Shown piece by piece: positions 19,517-27,287 of a stretch of 64,000 bases of DNA. This DNA comes from Barnesiella sp. Lineage in GTDB: Bacteria; Bacteroidota; Bacteroidia; Bacteroidales; Muribaculaceae. The notes beneath the pieces are model-generated. The model was not told the DNA's origin. It searched no databases and saw only the letters and a list, made by a program, of their open reading frames with translations. A program made the position numbers and the translations under genes. The stretch is from contig JAAVFD010000019.1 in assembly GCA_014800945.1 (NCBI GenBank), positions 1-64,000 on the forward strand, in the 5' to 3' direction. Within the stretch, counting starts at the first letter, position 1, and every line of letters starts with the position of its first letter.

Positions 19517-20451
19517 GTATGGAAGAAAAAATTATTGATCCCGTTTCTACTGAGCTTTTACTGGCGGAACTCACGCCGGACAAGTTGCTCCGCGAAACTA
19601 ACAAGGGAAACAATCTTATATACGTGGTGGATGCCCATAGTGCCCCCAACACCATGAGGGAAATCGGCAGATTAAGAGAAATATCATTCAGAGCTGCCGG
19701 AGGAGGTACCGGAAAAGATTGCGATATTGATGAGTACGACACTATGACGCCACCCTGCCGGCAGATTATTGTGTGGGATCCTGACTCCGACCAGATTCTC
19801 GGAGGCTATAGATACATCACCGGCGAGAACATCAGAAAAAATCCGGACGGAACACCGAGAATAGCTACTTCCCACATGTTCCGGTTCTCTCAGAATTTCA
19901 TCGATAATTATCTTCCATACACAATTGAGCTCGGAAGGTCATTCGTCCGGCCGGAATACCAGTCGTCAAAGGCTGGTGCGAAGGCGCTTTACGCTCTCGA
20001 CAATCTTTGGGACGGACTCGGAGCGCTCACTGTTGTGCACCCGGAGATTAAATACCTGTTCGGCAAAGTCACCATGTACCCCGGCTATATAAGAAATTGC
20101 CGTGACATGATTCTATACTTTCTAAACCGTCATTTCCCTGACAACGAGGAGCTTGTGAGACCAATCACTCCCCTCGCCACAAACTATGACGAGAAAGCTA
20201 TGGAGCAACTCTTCACCGGAGCCACTTTTGCCGAGGACTATAAGATTCTTAATAAGGCTATCAGAAACTACGGAGTTAACATTCCCCCGCTCGTAAACGC
20301 CTACATGAGTCTCAGCCCCACTATGAAGATGTTTGGCACAGCCATCAACGATACTTTCGGCGATGTTGAGGAATCAGGCATCTTCTTTGCCATCGACGAG
20401 ATTTTTGAAGAAAAGAAGCGCCGGCACATCGGCACTTATCACCACGACTGA
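19513..20451 (+). CDS. glsB: GNAT-fold N-acyltransferase, probable glycine N-acyltransferase GlsB
   Basis: A 312-aa protein of the OlsB/hemolysin-like acyltransferase group. It has an N-terminal segment ending in LREISFRAAGGGTGKDCDIDEYD, a central block ILGGYRYI, then YTIELGRSFVRPEYQ and a region LFGKVTMYPGYI. These are the blocks seen in Bacteroidota enzymes that make N-acyl (3-hydroxy)acyl-glycine (commendamide) as the first step of glycine lipids. It shares an ATGA overlap with the glsA-like gene, the strongest sign that they act together. Ornithine as acceptor cannot be excluded from sequence alone. Confidence 0.75.
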   Translation: MSMEEKIIDPVSTELLLAELTPDKLLRETNKGNNLIYVVDAHSAPNTMREIGRLREISFRAAGGGTGKDCDIDEYDTMTPPCRQIIVWDPDSDQILGGYRYITGENIRKNPDGTPRIATSHMFRFSQNFIDNYLPYTIELGRSFVRPEYQSSKAGAKALYALDNLWDGLGALTVVHPEIKYLFGKVTMYPGYIRNCRDMILYFLNRHFPDNEELVRPITPLATNYDEKAMEQLFTGATFAEDYKILNKAIRNYGVNIPPLVNAYMSLSPTMKMFGTAINDTFGDVEESGIFFAIDEIFEEKKRRHIGTYHHD

Positions 20452-20461
20452 GTATTTGCCG

Positions 20462-20998
20462 ATGAGCGCACCCGGAACTTCACCATACCGCAGAGGAGCT
20501 GACGACGGATTCATATTCGGAGTTATGCTCTGCGTAATGTTTTTTGCCGGGGTTTTCTCTGTGTCGGTACCGTTTCTATCGGTGGTGGCACTGGTTATTT
20601 TCATTGCTGTTCCATTCGTAATATACACCTTTCTCCGACGGGCGTATATCACAGATTTATATACTACTCAGCTATCATCGCTTTGGATGCAGGGCATCAT
20701 GACTTTTATATGCGGAAGCCTAATTGCCGGACTCGTAGCTGTGGTATATCTCAAATGGATCAATCCCGATTTTATTGCCGACCGTCTTCAGGAGGCCATT
20801 GATTTTTACAATGGCTCAGGATGGCAGCAGGGCGAGGAAATGGCTGACTTGCTTAAGAATATGGTAAAAGCCCATGTTGTGCCCACGCCGATACAGATTG
20901 TCATTGAAATGATATGGCTCGGAGTATTCTCCGGCTCACTCCTCTCACTGCTCATGGCTGTACTGGTAAGAGCGCGAGGTGAAAAAAAATCAAAATAA
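20462..20998 (+). CDS. DUF4199 family membrane protein
   Basis: A 178-aa protein with four predicted membrane helices (about 15-35, 38-60, 75-100 and 145-170) and a soluble loop between the third and fourth. It matches the pattern of DUF4199 proteins, which in Bacteroidota commonly precede a GT2 glycosyltransferase, as here (12-bp gap). I chose the ATG at 20462, ten bases after the glsB-like stop. A longer open frame overlaps that gene and is not conserved-looking. Function unknown. Confidence 0.75.
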   Translation: MSAPGTSPYRRGADDGFIFGVMLCVMFFAGVFSVSVPFLSVVALVIFIAVPFVIYTFLRRAYITDLYTTQLSSLWMQGIMTFICGSLIAGLVAVVYLKWINPDFIADRLQEAIDFYNGSGWQQGEEMADLLKNMVKAHVVPTPIQIVIEMIWLGVFSGSLLSLLMAVLVRARGEKKSK

Positions 20999-21010
20999 CA
21001 AAACAGTATC

Positions 21011-21970
21011 ATGGATATATCAGTTATTGTGCCGCTATATAACGAAGCTGAATCGCTGCCGGAACTGGAGCAGTGGATTGCGCGCGTGATGAAAGAGAAC
21101 TCTTTCACTTACGAAATTATTTTTGTGAACGATGGCAGCACAGACAATTCCTGGGAGGTCATCAGGGAGCTTTCGCAGAATAATCCGGTAGTGAAAGGTG
21201 TGTGCTTCCGCCGCAATTACGGCAAATCGCCGGCTCTGAACACCGGTTTTGTCAGAGCACAGGGCGATGTGGTCATTACCATGGACGCCGACCTTCAGGA
21301 TAGTCCGGATGAAATACCTGAGCTTTACCGCATGATTACTCAGGAGGGATATGACCTTGTGAGCGGTTGGAAAAAGAAGCGCTACGACCCGCTGTCAAAA
21401 ACCATCCCTACAAAGCTATTCAACGCTACCGCACGCAAAGTGAGCGGTATCAAGAATCTTCACGACTTTAACTGCGGACTAAAGGCATACCGGAATAAGG
21501 TGGTGAAACATATTGAAGTATATGGTGATATGCACCGTTACATTCCTTTCCTCGCCAAGAATGCGGGGTTCTCAAAAATTGGAGAGAAAGTGGTGCAGCA
21601 TCAGGCAAGAAAATACGGCAAGACCAAGTTCGGGTTAGACCGTTTTGTAAACGGTTATCTTGACCTTGCAACACTATGGTTCACCAACAAGTTCGGTGTC
21701 AAACCGATGCACTTTTTCGGTCTGCTCGGCAGCCTGATGTTTATTCTCGGATTTATTGCAGTGGTGATTGTAGGAGCAATAAAGCTTTACAATCTCTACA
21801 CCGGAAAACCTACTATTCTCGTTACCGACTCTCCCTACTTCTATCTCTCTCTGGTGCTGATGATTCTTGGTACACAGCTATTCCTTACCGGATTTCTCGG
21901 CGAGCTTATCGTGCGTAACTCACCGGGCAGAAATCATTACGAAATTGAAGAAGAAATTCAACTATCATGA
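21011..21970 (+). CDS. Family 2 glycosyltransferase (DPM1/GtrB type) with two membrane helices
   Basis: A 319-aa membrane glycosyltransferase. The GT-A domain has VIVPLYNEAESL (5-16), VNDGSTDNSW with D41, and the metal-binding DAD at 92-94 in MDADLQDSPDE. Two C-terminal membrane helices follow (about 233-257 and 270-295). This layout fits enzymes that transfer a sugar from a nucleotide donor to polyprenyl phosphate. The overlap of 4 bp with the nitroreductase gene and the 12-bp gap from the DUF4199 gene place it in the same unit. The sugar and acceptor are unknown. Confidence 0.88.
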   Translation: MDISVIVPLYNEAESLPELEQWIARVMKENSFTYEIIFVNDGSTDNSWEVIRELSQNNPVVKGVCFRRNYGKSPALNTGFVRAQGDVVITMDADLQDSPDEIPELYRMITQEGYDLVSGWKKKRYDPLSKTIPTKLFNATARKVSGIKNLHDFNCGLKAYRNKVVKHIEVYGDMHRYIPFLAKNAGFSKIGEKVVQHQARKYGKTKFGLDRFVNGYLDLATLWFTNKFGVKPMHFFGLLGSLMFILGFIAVVIVGAIKLYNLYTGKPTILVTDSPYFYLSLVLMILGTQLFLTGFLGELIVRNSPGRNHYEIEEEIQLS

Positions 21971-22503
21971 ATAAAACAGATCTCTACCCTCAGCTCTACG
22001 ATGTTGTGGCTTCGCGCTACTCATGCAGGGCATACACTCCGGAGCCTGTGAGCCGCGAGATGCTCCTCGCCGTGCTTGATTCCGCAAGACTCGCTCCATC
22101 GGCTTGCAATAAGCAGCCTTGGGTTTTCGTTGTTGCTGACACACAGGAAACCCGCAAGATAGTTGTTGACGCTTACAATCGCGACTGGGTTAAGGATGTT
22201 CAGGCTTTCATCATTGCCTGCGGCGACCACACTCAGGCTTGGCATAGAGCCGACGGCAAGGATCACACAGATGTGGATGTTGCTATAGCCGTTGAGCACA
22301 TCTGTCTTGCAGCCACATCTCTCGGACTCGGCACCTGCTGGATCTGTAATTTCGATGCCAACGCACTTGCTAAAGCATTTTCACTGCCCGAGAACCTTGA
22401 GCCGATTGCTATTATTCCGGTCGGCTATCCGGAACCGGCTGCTACTGTGCCTGCTAAAAACAGAAAGCCTATTGATGAGATTGTGAAATGGGGAAAGTAT
22501 TGA
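21967..22503 (+). CDS. Nitroreductase family FMN oxidoreductase
   Basis: A 178-aa protein of the FMN-dependent nitroreductase fold. The N-terminal SRYSCRAYTPEPV and ARLAPSACNKQPW blocks bind FMN phosphate. The AVEHICLAATSLGLGTCWI segment and AIIPVGYPE near the end are typical. The short length suits the small subfamily. Natural substrate unknown. Its start overlaps the GT2 stop by 4 bp, and its end overlaps the DUF6452 gene by 16 bp. Confidence 0.88.
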   Translation: MNKTDLYPQLYDVVASRYSCRAYTPEPVSREMLLAVLDSARLAPSACNKQPWVFVVADTQETRKIVVDAYNRDWVKDVQAFIIACGDHTQAWHRADGKDHTDVDVAIAVEHICLAATSLGLGTCWICNFDANALAKAFSLPENLEPIAIIPVGYPEPAATVPAKNRKPIDEIVKWGKY

Positions 22504-23012
22504 AATACTTGCTGTGCCTCTTACTCGGGGCTGCCGTGTGGTGCTGCAACACAGTAGGCTGTTTGCAGAACCAGAGCAGTATTCCCCTGGCAGGGTTTTA
22601 CGACGGCACTACCGACACAAGTATCGCACTTGACTCAATAACAGTGTATGGTGTCGGGGCTCCTAACGATTCCTCGCTCATTACAACACGCACCGCATCG
22701 ATGGTGTATCTCCCTTTCCGCTCCGATGCCTCATCAACATCTTTTTGCTTCCGCTATCTCGCAAAGTATCTTGATTATCCCGAGCTTAACGACACTGTTT
22801 CTTTCACTTACACCTCTCAGCCCAAATTTGTGAGCGAGGAGTGCGGTGCTATGTATTTCTACACAATAACCGGCGTGAAATACACCACACACCTGATTGA
22901 CAGTGTTGCGGTAACCGATTCGCTGATTAACAACATTGACAACGAGAGGATTAAAATTTTCTTCCGGGTAGCTCATGACGAGGAGGACACTGATGATAAC
23001 GAAGAACTGTAA
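22488..23012 (+). CDS. DUF6452-like exported protein
   Basis: A 174-aa protein with an N-terminal hydrophobic segment (3-20) rich in Cys (WCCNTVGC), which may be a lipoprotein or ordinary signal peptide. The mature part is predicted to be a beta sandwich with an acidic C-terminus (DEEDTDDNEEL). It fits the DUF6452 pattern and, as usual for that family, is followed directly by a DUF6048 gene with a one-base TAATG overlap. Function unknown; the pairing suggests a joint envelope role. Confidence 0.7.
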   Translation: MGKVLKYLLCLLLGAAVWCCNTVGCLQNQSSIPLAGFYDGTTDTSIALDSITVYGVGAPNDSSLITTRTASMVYLPFRSDASSTSFCFRYLAKYLDYPELNDTVSFTYTSQPKFVSEECGAMYFYTITGVKYTTHLIDSVAVTDSLINNIDNERIKIFFRVAHDEEDTDDNEEL

Positions 23013-23911
23013 TGAGACGGCTCCGTAACATATTATCAGTTATAGCTCTTGTAATGCTGTTTGCCTTTAGCGCTCAGGCTCAGCGGCGCATCAATCCTGT
23101 GACTCCTCCGCCCCCCACCCAAGGCACGAAAAAGGAGGTAAAGGAGGAGTTTGACAAGTCACGCCTGACAGAAACCAAGGACAGTCAGGGCAATGTGGTG
23201 CTTGTAGATACCGTCACCGGCACTGAATATATCGATTCTACGGCACTGGTGGCTCCTGTTGGCAACATATATCCTCTTATGCACGCTGTTACAGTGGGAG
23301 TTGATATATGGGACCCTGTGATGAAAATAATAGGCACTGAGTACGGTGGCATAAGTTTCTGGGGCGAACTGAGTCTGCACAACCGCTTCAAGCCTGTGTT
23401 TGAATTCGGTTTGTCATCGGCTGACATTCATCCGGACGGAATGAACTATACCTTCAAAAGTCCTATGGCACCATTCTTCAAGCTCGGAATGAACTATAAT
23501 ATTTTCTACAACTCCAATCCGGCATATCAGCTGCTCTTTGGTTTGCGCTACGCTTTCACCCCCTATAAATGGAGGATTGAAAATGCACAGCCAAACAACA
23601 CCTACTGGCAGACAGAGCCGTTCTCAATACCGCAGCAGAATGCTATAACCGGCTATCTGGAACTGATAGCATCTATCAAGGTGCAGATATTCAAAAACAT
23701 TTCAATGGGCTGGCAGGTTAAGTATCACTCGGTGCTGCATCAGAGCAAAAACAAGTACGGCGAGCCTATGTATATTCCCGGATTCGGCAAGAGAGGCACC
23801 CCTATTGCCGGCGGTTTTTCAATCATGTACACCCTTCCGCTGAACAAGAAGACTGCTCCGAAGGTTAATACTACTGAGGGAGGTGCTACTAACAGTGCTC
23901 CCACTGAGTAA
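23012..23911 (+). CDS. DUF6048-like outer-membrane/periplasmic protein
   Basis: A 299-aa protein with a signal peptide cut near AQAQ (about residue 24). The mature protein looks like a small outer-membrane beta barrel: alternating hydrophobic strands such as YQLLFGLRYAFTPYKW and ISMGWQVKYHSVLHQ. A Thr/Ser/Ala-rich tail follows the last strand. It matches the DUF6048 pattern and is translationally coupled to the DUF6452-like gene. Function unknown. Confidence 0.7.
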   Translation: MRRLRNILSVIALVMLFAFSAQAQRRINPVTPPPPTQGTKKEVKEEFDKSRLTETKDSQGNVVLVDTVTGTEYIDSTALVAPVGNIYPLMHAVTVGVDIWDPVMKIIGTEYGGISFWGELSLHNRFKPVFEFGLSSADIHPDGMNYTFKSPMAPFFKLGMNYNIFYNSNPAYQLLFGLRYAFTPYKWRIENAQPNNTYWQTEPFSIPQQNAITGYLELIASIKVQIFKNISMGWQVKYHSVLHQSKNKYGEPMYIPGFGKRGTPIAGGFSIMYTLPLNKKTAPKVNTTEGGATNSAPTE

Positions 23912-23913
23912 AT

Positions 23914-24651
23914 ATGAAAAAAATAGTAATAGTAGGCGCCTCTTCCGGACTGGGAGAGCGAATTGCCACCGATTTTGCCCGCGCAGGCTGGCGAGTAGGA
24001 ATAGCTGCCAGAAGAGTTGACAGACTTGAGCAGATAAAAAGCCTGTACCCGTCAAATGTAGCGGTGAGCGAACTGGATGTCACCGCCCCGGATGCGGTGA
24101 AGAAATTTTATGACCTCATTGAGCTGATTGACGGTATGGATATACTTCTTTATGCGGCAGGAACAGGTTTTTATGATCCGGAGCTTCAGGATGAGCGGCT
24201 GGAAACCACTCTTGACACCAATGTGACAGGTTTCGCACGCATTGTAGCTGCCGCCTACAAGTATTACAAGCAGACAGCCAACCGCACAGCAGGTCAAATC
24301 GCAGCCATAACATCAATAGCCGGAACCAAAGGTATCGGGGTTGCAGCTGCCTACAGTGCATCAAAAAAATTCCAGCAGACATTTATCAACGCCCTTGAGC
24401 AGCTTGCCTATCAGCAGCAGGTCAACGTTAAATTCACCGATATCCGTCCGGGATTCATACGCACTCCCCTGCTTGATGAAAATAAGAGCTACCCGATGAT
24501 AATGAGCGTTGATGAGGCGGCTCCACTGATTGAGAAAGCGGTGCTTCTGAAAAAGCGTGTGGCTGTAATCAACAGCAAATGGGCAATTGTCAACGGTATA
24601 TGGCGACTCGTGCCCCAACGCCTATGGCGCCACATCTCCCTCACCTGGTGA
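23914..24651 (+). CDS. Short-chain dehydrogenase/reductase
   Basis: A 245-aa SDR. The dinucleotide loop is GASSGLG at 8-14. The catalytic triad is S134, Y147 and K151 (YSASK). DTNVTGF near 101-107 gives the conserved Asn. The C-terminal 40 residues are hydrophobic and basic (WAIVNGIWRLVP), suggesting membrane association, as seen in lipid- or sugar-modifying SDRs. Substrate unknown. It begins 2 bp after the DUF6048-like gene and closes the panC unit before the terminator. Confidence 0.85.
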   Translation: MKKIVIVGASSGLGERIATDFARAGWRVGIAARRVDRLEQIKSLYPSNVAVSELDVTAPDAVKKFYDLIELIDGMDILLYAAGTGFYDPELQDERLETTLDTNVTGFARIVAAAYKYYKQTANRTAGQIAAITSIAGTKGIGVAAAYSASKKFQQTFINALEQLAYQQQVNVKFTDIRPGFIRTPLLDENKSYPMIMSVDEAAPLIEKAVLLKKRVAVINSKWAIVNGIWRLVPQRLWRHISLTW

Positions 24652-24703
24652 TTATCGAAAGAATTATCCGCTACAGTCACCTCAAACCAGAAATCAAGCT
24701 AAA

Positions 24704-24736
24704 AAAGAGAAGGCTCATGATAAAAGCCTTCTCTTT
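24704..24736. terminator. Bidirectional intrinsic terminator
   Basis: A perfect 12-bp inverted repeat (24704-24715 with 24725-24736), loop 9 nt, with an A run before the left arm and T-rich sequence after the right one. It ends the panC-to-SDR unit on the plus strand and the SusCD operon on the minus strand. A smaller perfect 8-bp dyad (24771-24778 with 24796-24803) lies nearer the minus-strand gene. Confidence 0.8.
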
Positions 24737-24839
24737 CATTTACAACCGGTAAAGCCAGGAATCCGGCCATTATGAGTATTGACGTATTATGTACCTACTC
24801 ATACTGGTTGAGACAGTAACCTTAATTACCTAATCTATC

Positions 24840-25286
24840 TTAATTATACGATTCAACTGCAACTGTCCAGACCTTTTTGGTACCGTTGGCGGCAGTTACC
24901 TCATACTGATTGGGTTTGCTCCAGTCGCCGGGTAATCCGAGTTTAGGAGAATCACCAAGAGGTCTAATTACAGCAGCAGTAGAGATATCAAGGGTCACTA
25001 CTACCTTTTTGAGAGTTTCAAAATCCTGAGACTGCTCCTCGTTGAGAGCACCCTGAATAGCATACAGGATTGTGAATACCTGCTCCTCATCATCAATATC
25101 CGTTGCTCTAGCTATTCTGGTCTGCTGTACATTGCCTGAGGCGTCAATCCAGCGATAGTATATCTGTCCACCGGTGATGTCGGCACCGTCAAATTCTTTT
25201 TCCGGGTCATCGATGCCGCTTGTGAGACAGCTCGTGAAGCATACCATCGACAGGAGAGCGAAAAGCGAAATTATATATCGTTTCAT
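24840..25286 (-). CDS. SusCD-associated lipoprotein
   Basis: A 148-aa lipoprotein with the lipobox ending at C20 (CFTSC). A short Gly/Asp-rich stretch follows, then a region of mixed strand and helix. The C-terminal strand pair YEVTAANGTKKVWTVAV resembles the end of Ig-like/DUF5018-type domains in Bacteroidota surface lipoproteins. It is the third gene of the SusC-SusD operon (22 bp after susD), a position often taken by a surface glycan-binding protein (SusE-like). It is much shorter than those, so its role is uncertain. Confidence 0.7.
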   Translation of the reverse strand: MKRYIISLFALLSMVCFTSCLTSGIDDPEKEFDGADITGGQIYYRWIDASGNVQQTRIARATDIDDEEQVFTILYAIQGALNEEQSQDFETLKKVVVTLDISTAAVIRPLGDSPKLGLPGDWSKPNQYEVTAANGTKKVWTVAVESYN

Positions 25287-25308
25287 TTTCTATCTTATAT
25301 TAAAATTA

Positions 25309-27261
25309 TTACCATCCGGGGTTCTGTATGTGATCAAGACCGTATGCCTCGCGGGTATTGAGGAAGCTCTGAGGAATCGGGAATAGGTAGCGACGATCCG
25401 TAAAAGTTCGGCTTGCCGAATTAAGCAGAGTCATCTGATTGATGATGAACGCTGTGCGGTCGCGGTTAATCTCAATCTTGTAAACCGGACAGTCAAGATC
25501 TCTGATAATTGCACCGGGTGCACGACCGTAGTTGGCGTCACCACCATATTTACCCCAACGGAGATAACTGAAGTAAATATCATTGGCTTCATAAGCCATT
25601 TCAACACGGCGCTCACGGATATAATCAGCCCATGCGTCAGCAAGGTTAGCTGCCTTTGATGCGGGGAGCTTGCCATGCACGGTACGGGTGTTATTCAGAG
25701 CGGCAACAGCGCTTGCAGCATCACCCTTGCAAAGGTATGCCTCGGCAAGATTCAGATAAGCCTCACCAGTGCGAGCAATGACATAGTGGAAGCCGGTATT
25801 TCTTGAATGGAATACTCTGGCTAGGTCGGTTACTGTATTTTTACGCCAGTAGTAACCGGTTGTAGTGCAATACCAACCACCGTCCTCTTTGTCGCGGACA
25901 CCCATAGAGAGGTTACCGGCGAGATTCATGGTAACATACTGACCCATCCAATTATTCTTATCGTAAACAATTGTAGCAGCCATACGTGCATCACGGTTTC
26001 CGTAGATGATATCAGAAATATCTTTATCGGAATCGGGATCGTTAAGTGTAGCATAGCGTGTGGCTGCGGGATATGATGAGTTGAGCTGAAGGAAATCCTG
26101 TGGTGTGGGGATTCGGCGGAGTTCACCGTTGGTACGCTCATATTCGTCAATCTCACCTGCCTGGGTAATGCTTAGAGGATCGTGTTCGGTAACAGCGTTC
26201 AGATATTGGCTTGTCTCCCACCAGTTCTTAGCCTCTCCGGTAGCCTCATCGATAGCGAGATACTGGTCAACAAGATCCTGTGTCGGCCAATAAATGCCCC
26301 AACATTCAAAAGGTCTGCCTTCATCACCCTGAATCACAAACTGATTCGGACAGAGAGAAACAAGAACATCATCAATAGATACGTTGGGATATGCGCGGAT
26401 AAGTTCGGAATAACTGCCTATTGTTGTATTCTCACTCATGCGGTAGTATCCCCACAATATTTCAGAGGCGTTAGCATCGGTTTCGTTGAACATACCTTCG
26501 TAGTTGGGCGTAAGAGCGGGACCGTTAGTGGTAACGTCCTTAGCATAGGTGATTGCTTTATCAAGATATGCGGCTTCACCGGTGTAAGCGTAAGCCTGCA
26601 GGCAAGCGCGGCTTGCAATCACCTCGGCAGCATATCTGGTAGGTAATCCGGAAGAAGCGATTTCCGGAAGATCGGGAATTGCAGCATCAAAGTCTTCCAT
26701 CACCAATTTGTAGCTTTCAGCAACAGAAGTGGTCATTGGAATGTCAGCCTTGAGGCTGTCGGCTTCTGTGAAAACTTCTCTGACAGGTACGAAACGACCC
26801 ATTGTTTTAGTCTGGTAATAGAACACGAGTCCACGGAGGAATCTGCCGTGAGCAACGAGTTCATCAGCTTCACCTTGAGTGAATTTAGTGCTCTTCTGCG
26901 ACTCCTGGATAATAAGGTTGCAACGGCGCAGGGTTCCGAACATACTGATACCGAAGTCAGTATTCTGGCTTAATCCAAGTTCGGTAGCGACTCCGTCAAT
27001 AGTTCCACCCACCTGGTCACACTGTGCTCCGTTAGGTGTACGTGCTTCCCAATCAGCACATGAGCCACTTCCGGCATAATCCGCATTTAAAAGAACTGTA
27101 CTATAAGTGCCGGCAACAAACGCATCTGCGGTAGATTTGCTGCCCCAAACATCCTCGGAGGTGAAATCCGTAGTGGGATGGGTATCGAGAGTGTCCTGAC
27201 AGGAAGATAGTCCGAACAAGCTGAGCCCGATAAGCGGAATTGAAATATATTTAAGTTTCAT
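25309..27261 (-). CDS. SusD/RagB-family surface glycan-binding lipoprotein
   Basis: A 650-aa outer-membrane lipoprotein that caps its SusC partner and captures ligand. The lipobox ends at C21 (GLSSC). Landmarks are the N-terminal HPTTDFTSEDVW, the TPR-like helical scaffold (LVAHGRFLRGLVFYYQTKTMG, YAAEVIASRACLQAYAYTGE), the late helix AYLNLAEAYLCKGDAA with YIRERRVEMAYE, and the usual C-terminus YLFPIPQSFLN ... HIQNPGW. It lies 26 bp after the SusC gene. The ligand cannot be told because no glycan hydrolase is in the operon. Confidence 0.95.
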   Translation of the reverse strand: MKLKYISIPLIGLSLFGLSSCQDTLDTHPTTDFTSEDVWGSKSTADAFVAGTYSTVLLNADYAGSGSCADWEARTPNGAQCDQVGGTIDGVATELGLSQNTDFGISMFGTLRRCNLIIQESQKSTKFTQGEADELVAHGRFLRGLVFYYQTKTMGRFVPVREVFTEADSLKADIPMTTSVAESYKLVMEDFDAAIPDLPEIASSGLPTRYAAEVIASRACLQAYAYTGEAAYLDKAITYAKDVTTNGPALTPNYEGMFNETDANASEILWGYYRMSENTTIGSYSELIRAYPNVSIDDVLVSLCPNQFVIQGDEGRPFECWGIYWPTQDLVDQYLAIDEATGEAKNWWETSQYLNAVTEHDPLSITQAGEIDEYERTNGELRRIPTPQDFLQLNSSYPAATRYATLNDPDSDKDISDIIYGNRDARMAATIVYDKNNWMGQYVTMNLAGNLSMGVRDKEDGGWYCTTTGYYWRKNTVTDLARVFHSRNTGFHYVIARTGEAYLNLAEAYLCKGDAASAVAALNNTRTVHGKLPASKAANLADAWADYIRERRVEMAYEANDIYFSYLRWGKYGGDANYGRAPGAIIRDLDCPVYKIEINRDRTAFIINQMTLLNSASRTFTDRRYLFPIPQSFLNTREAYGLDHIQNPGW

Positions 27262-27287
27262 TTGAATGAATTCAATATGATTAATAA

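Noticed and set aside
20333-20461. Longer start for the DUF4199 gene
   Set aside because: It lies within the glsB-like coding region in another frame.
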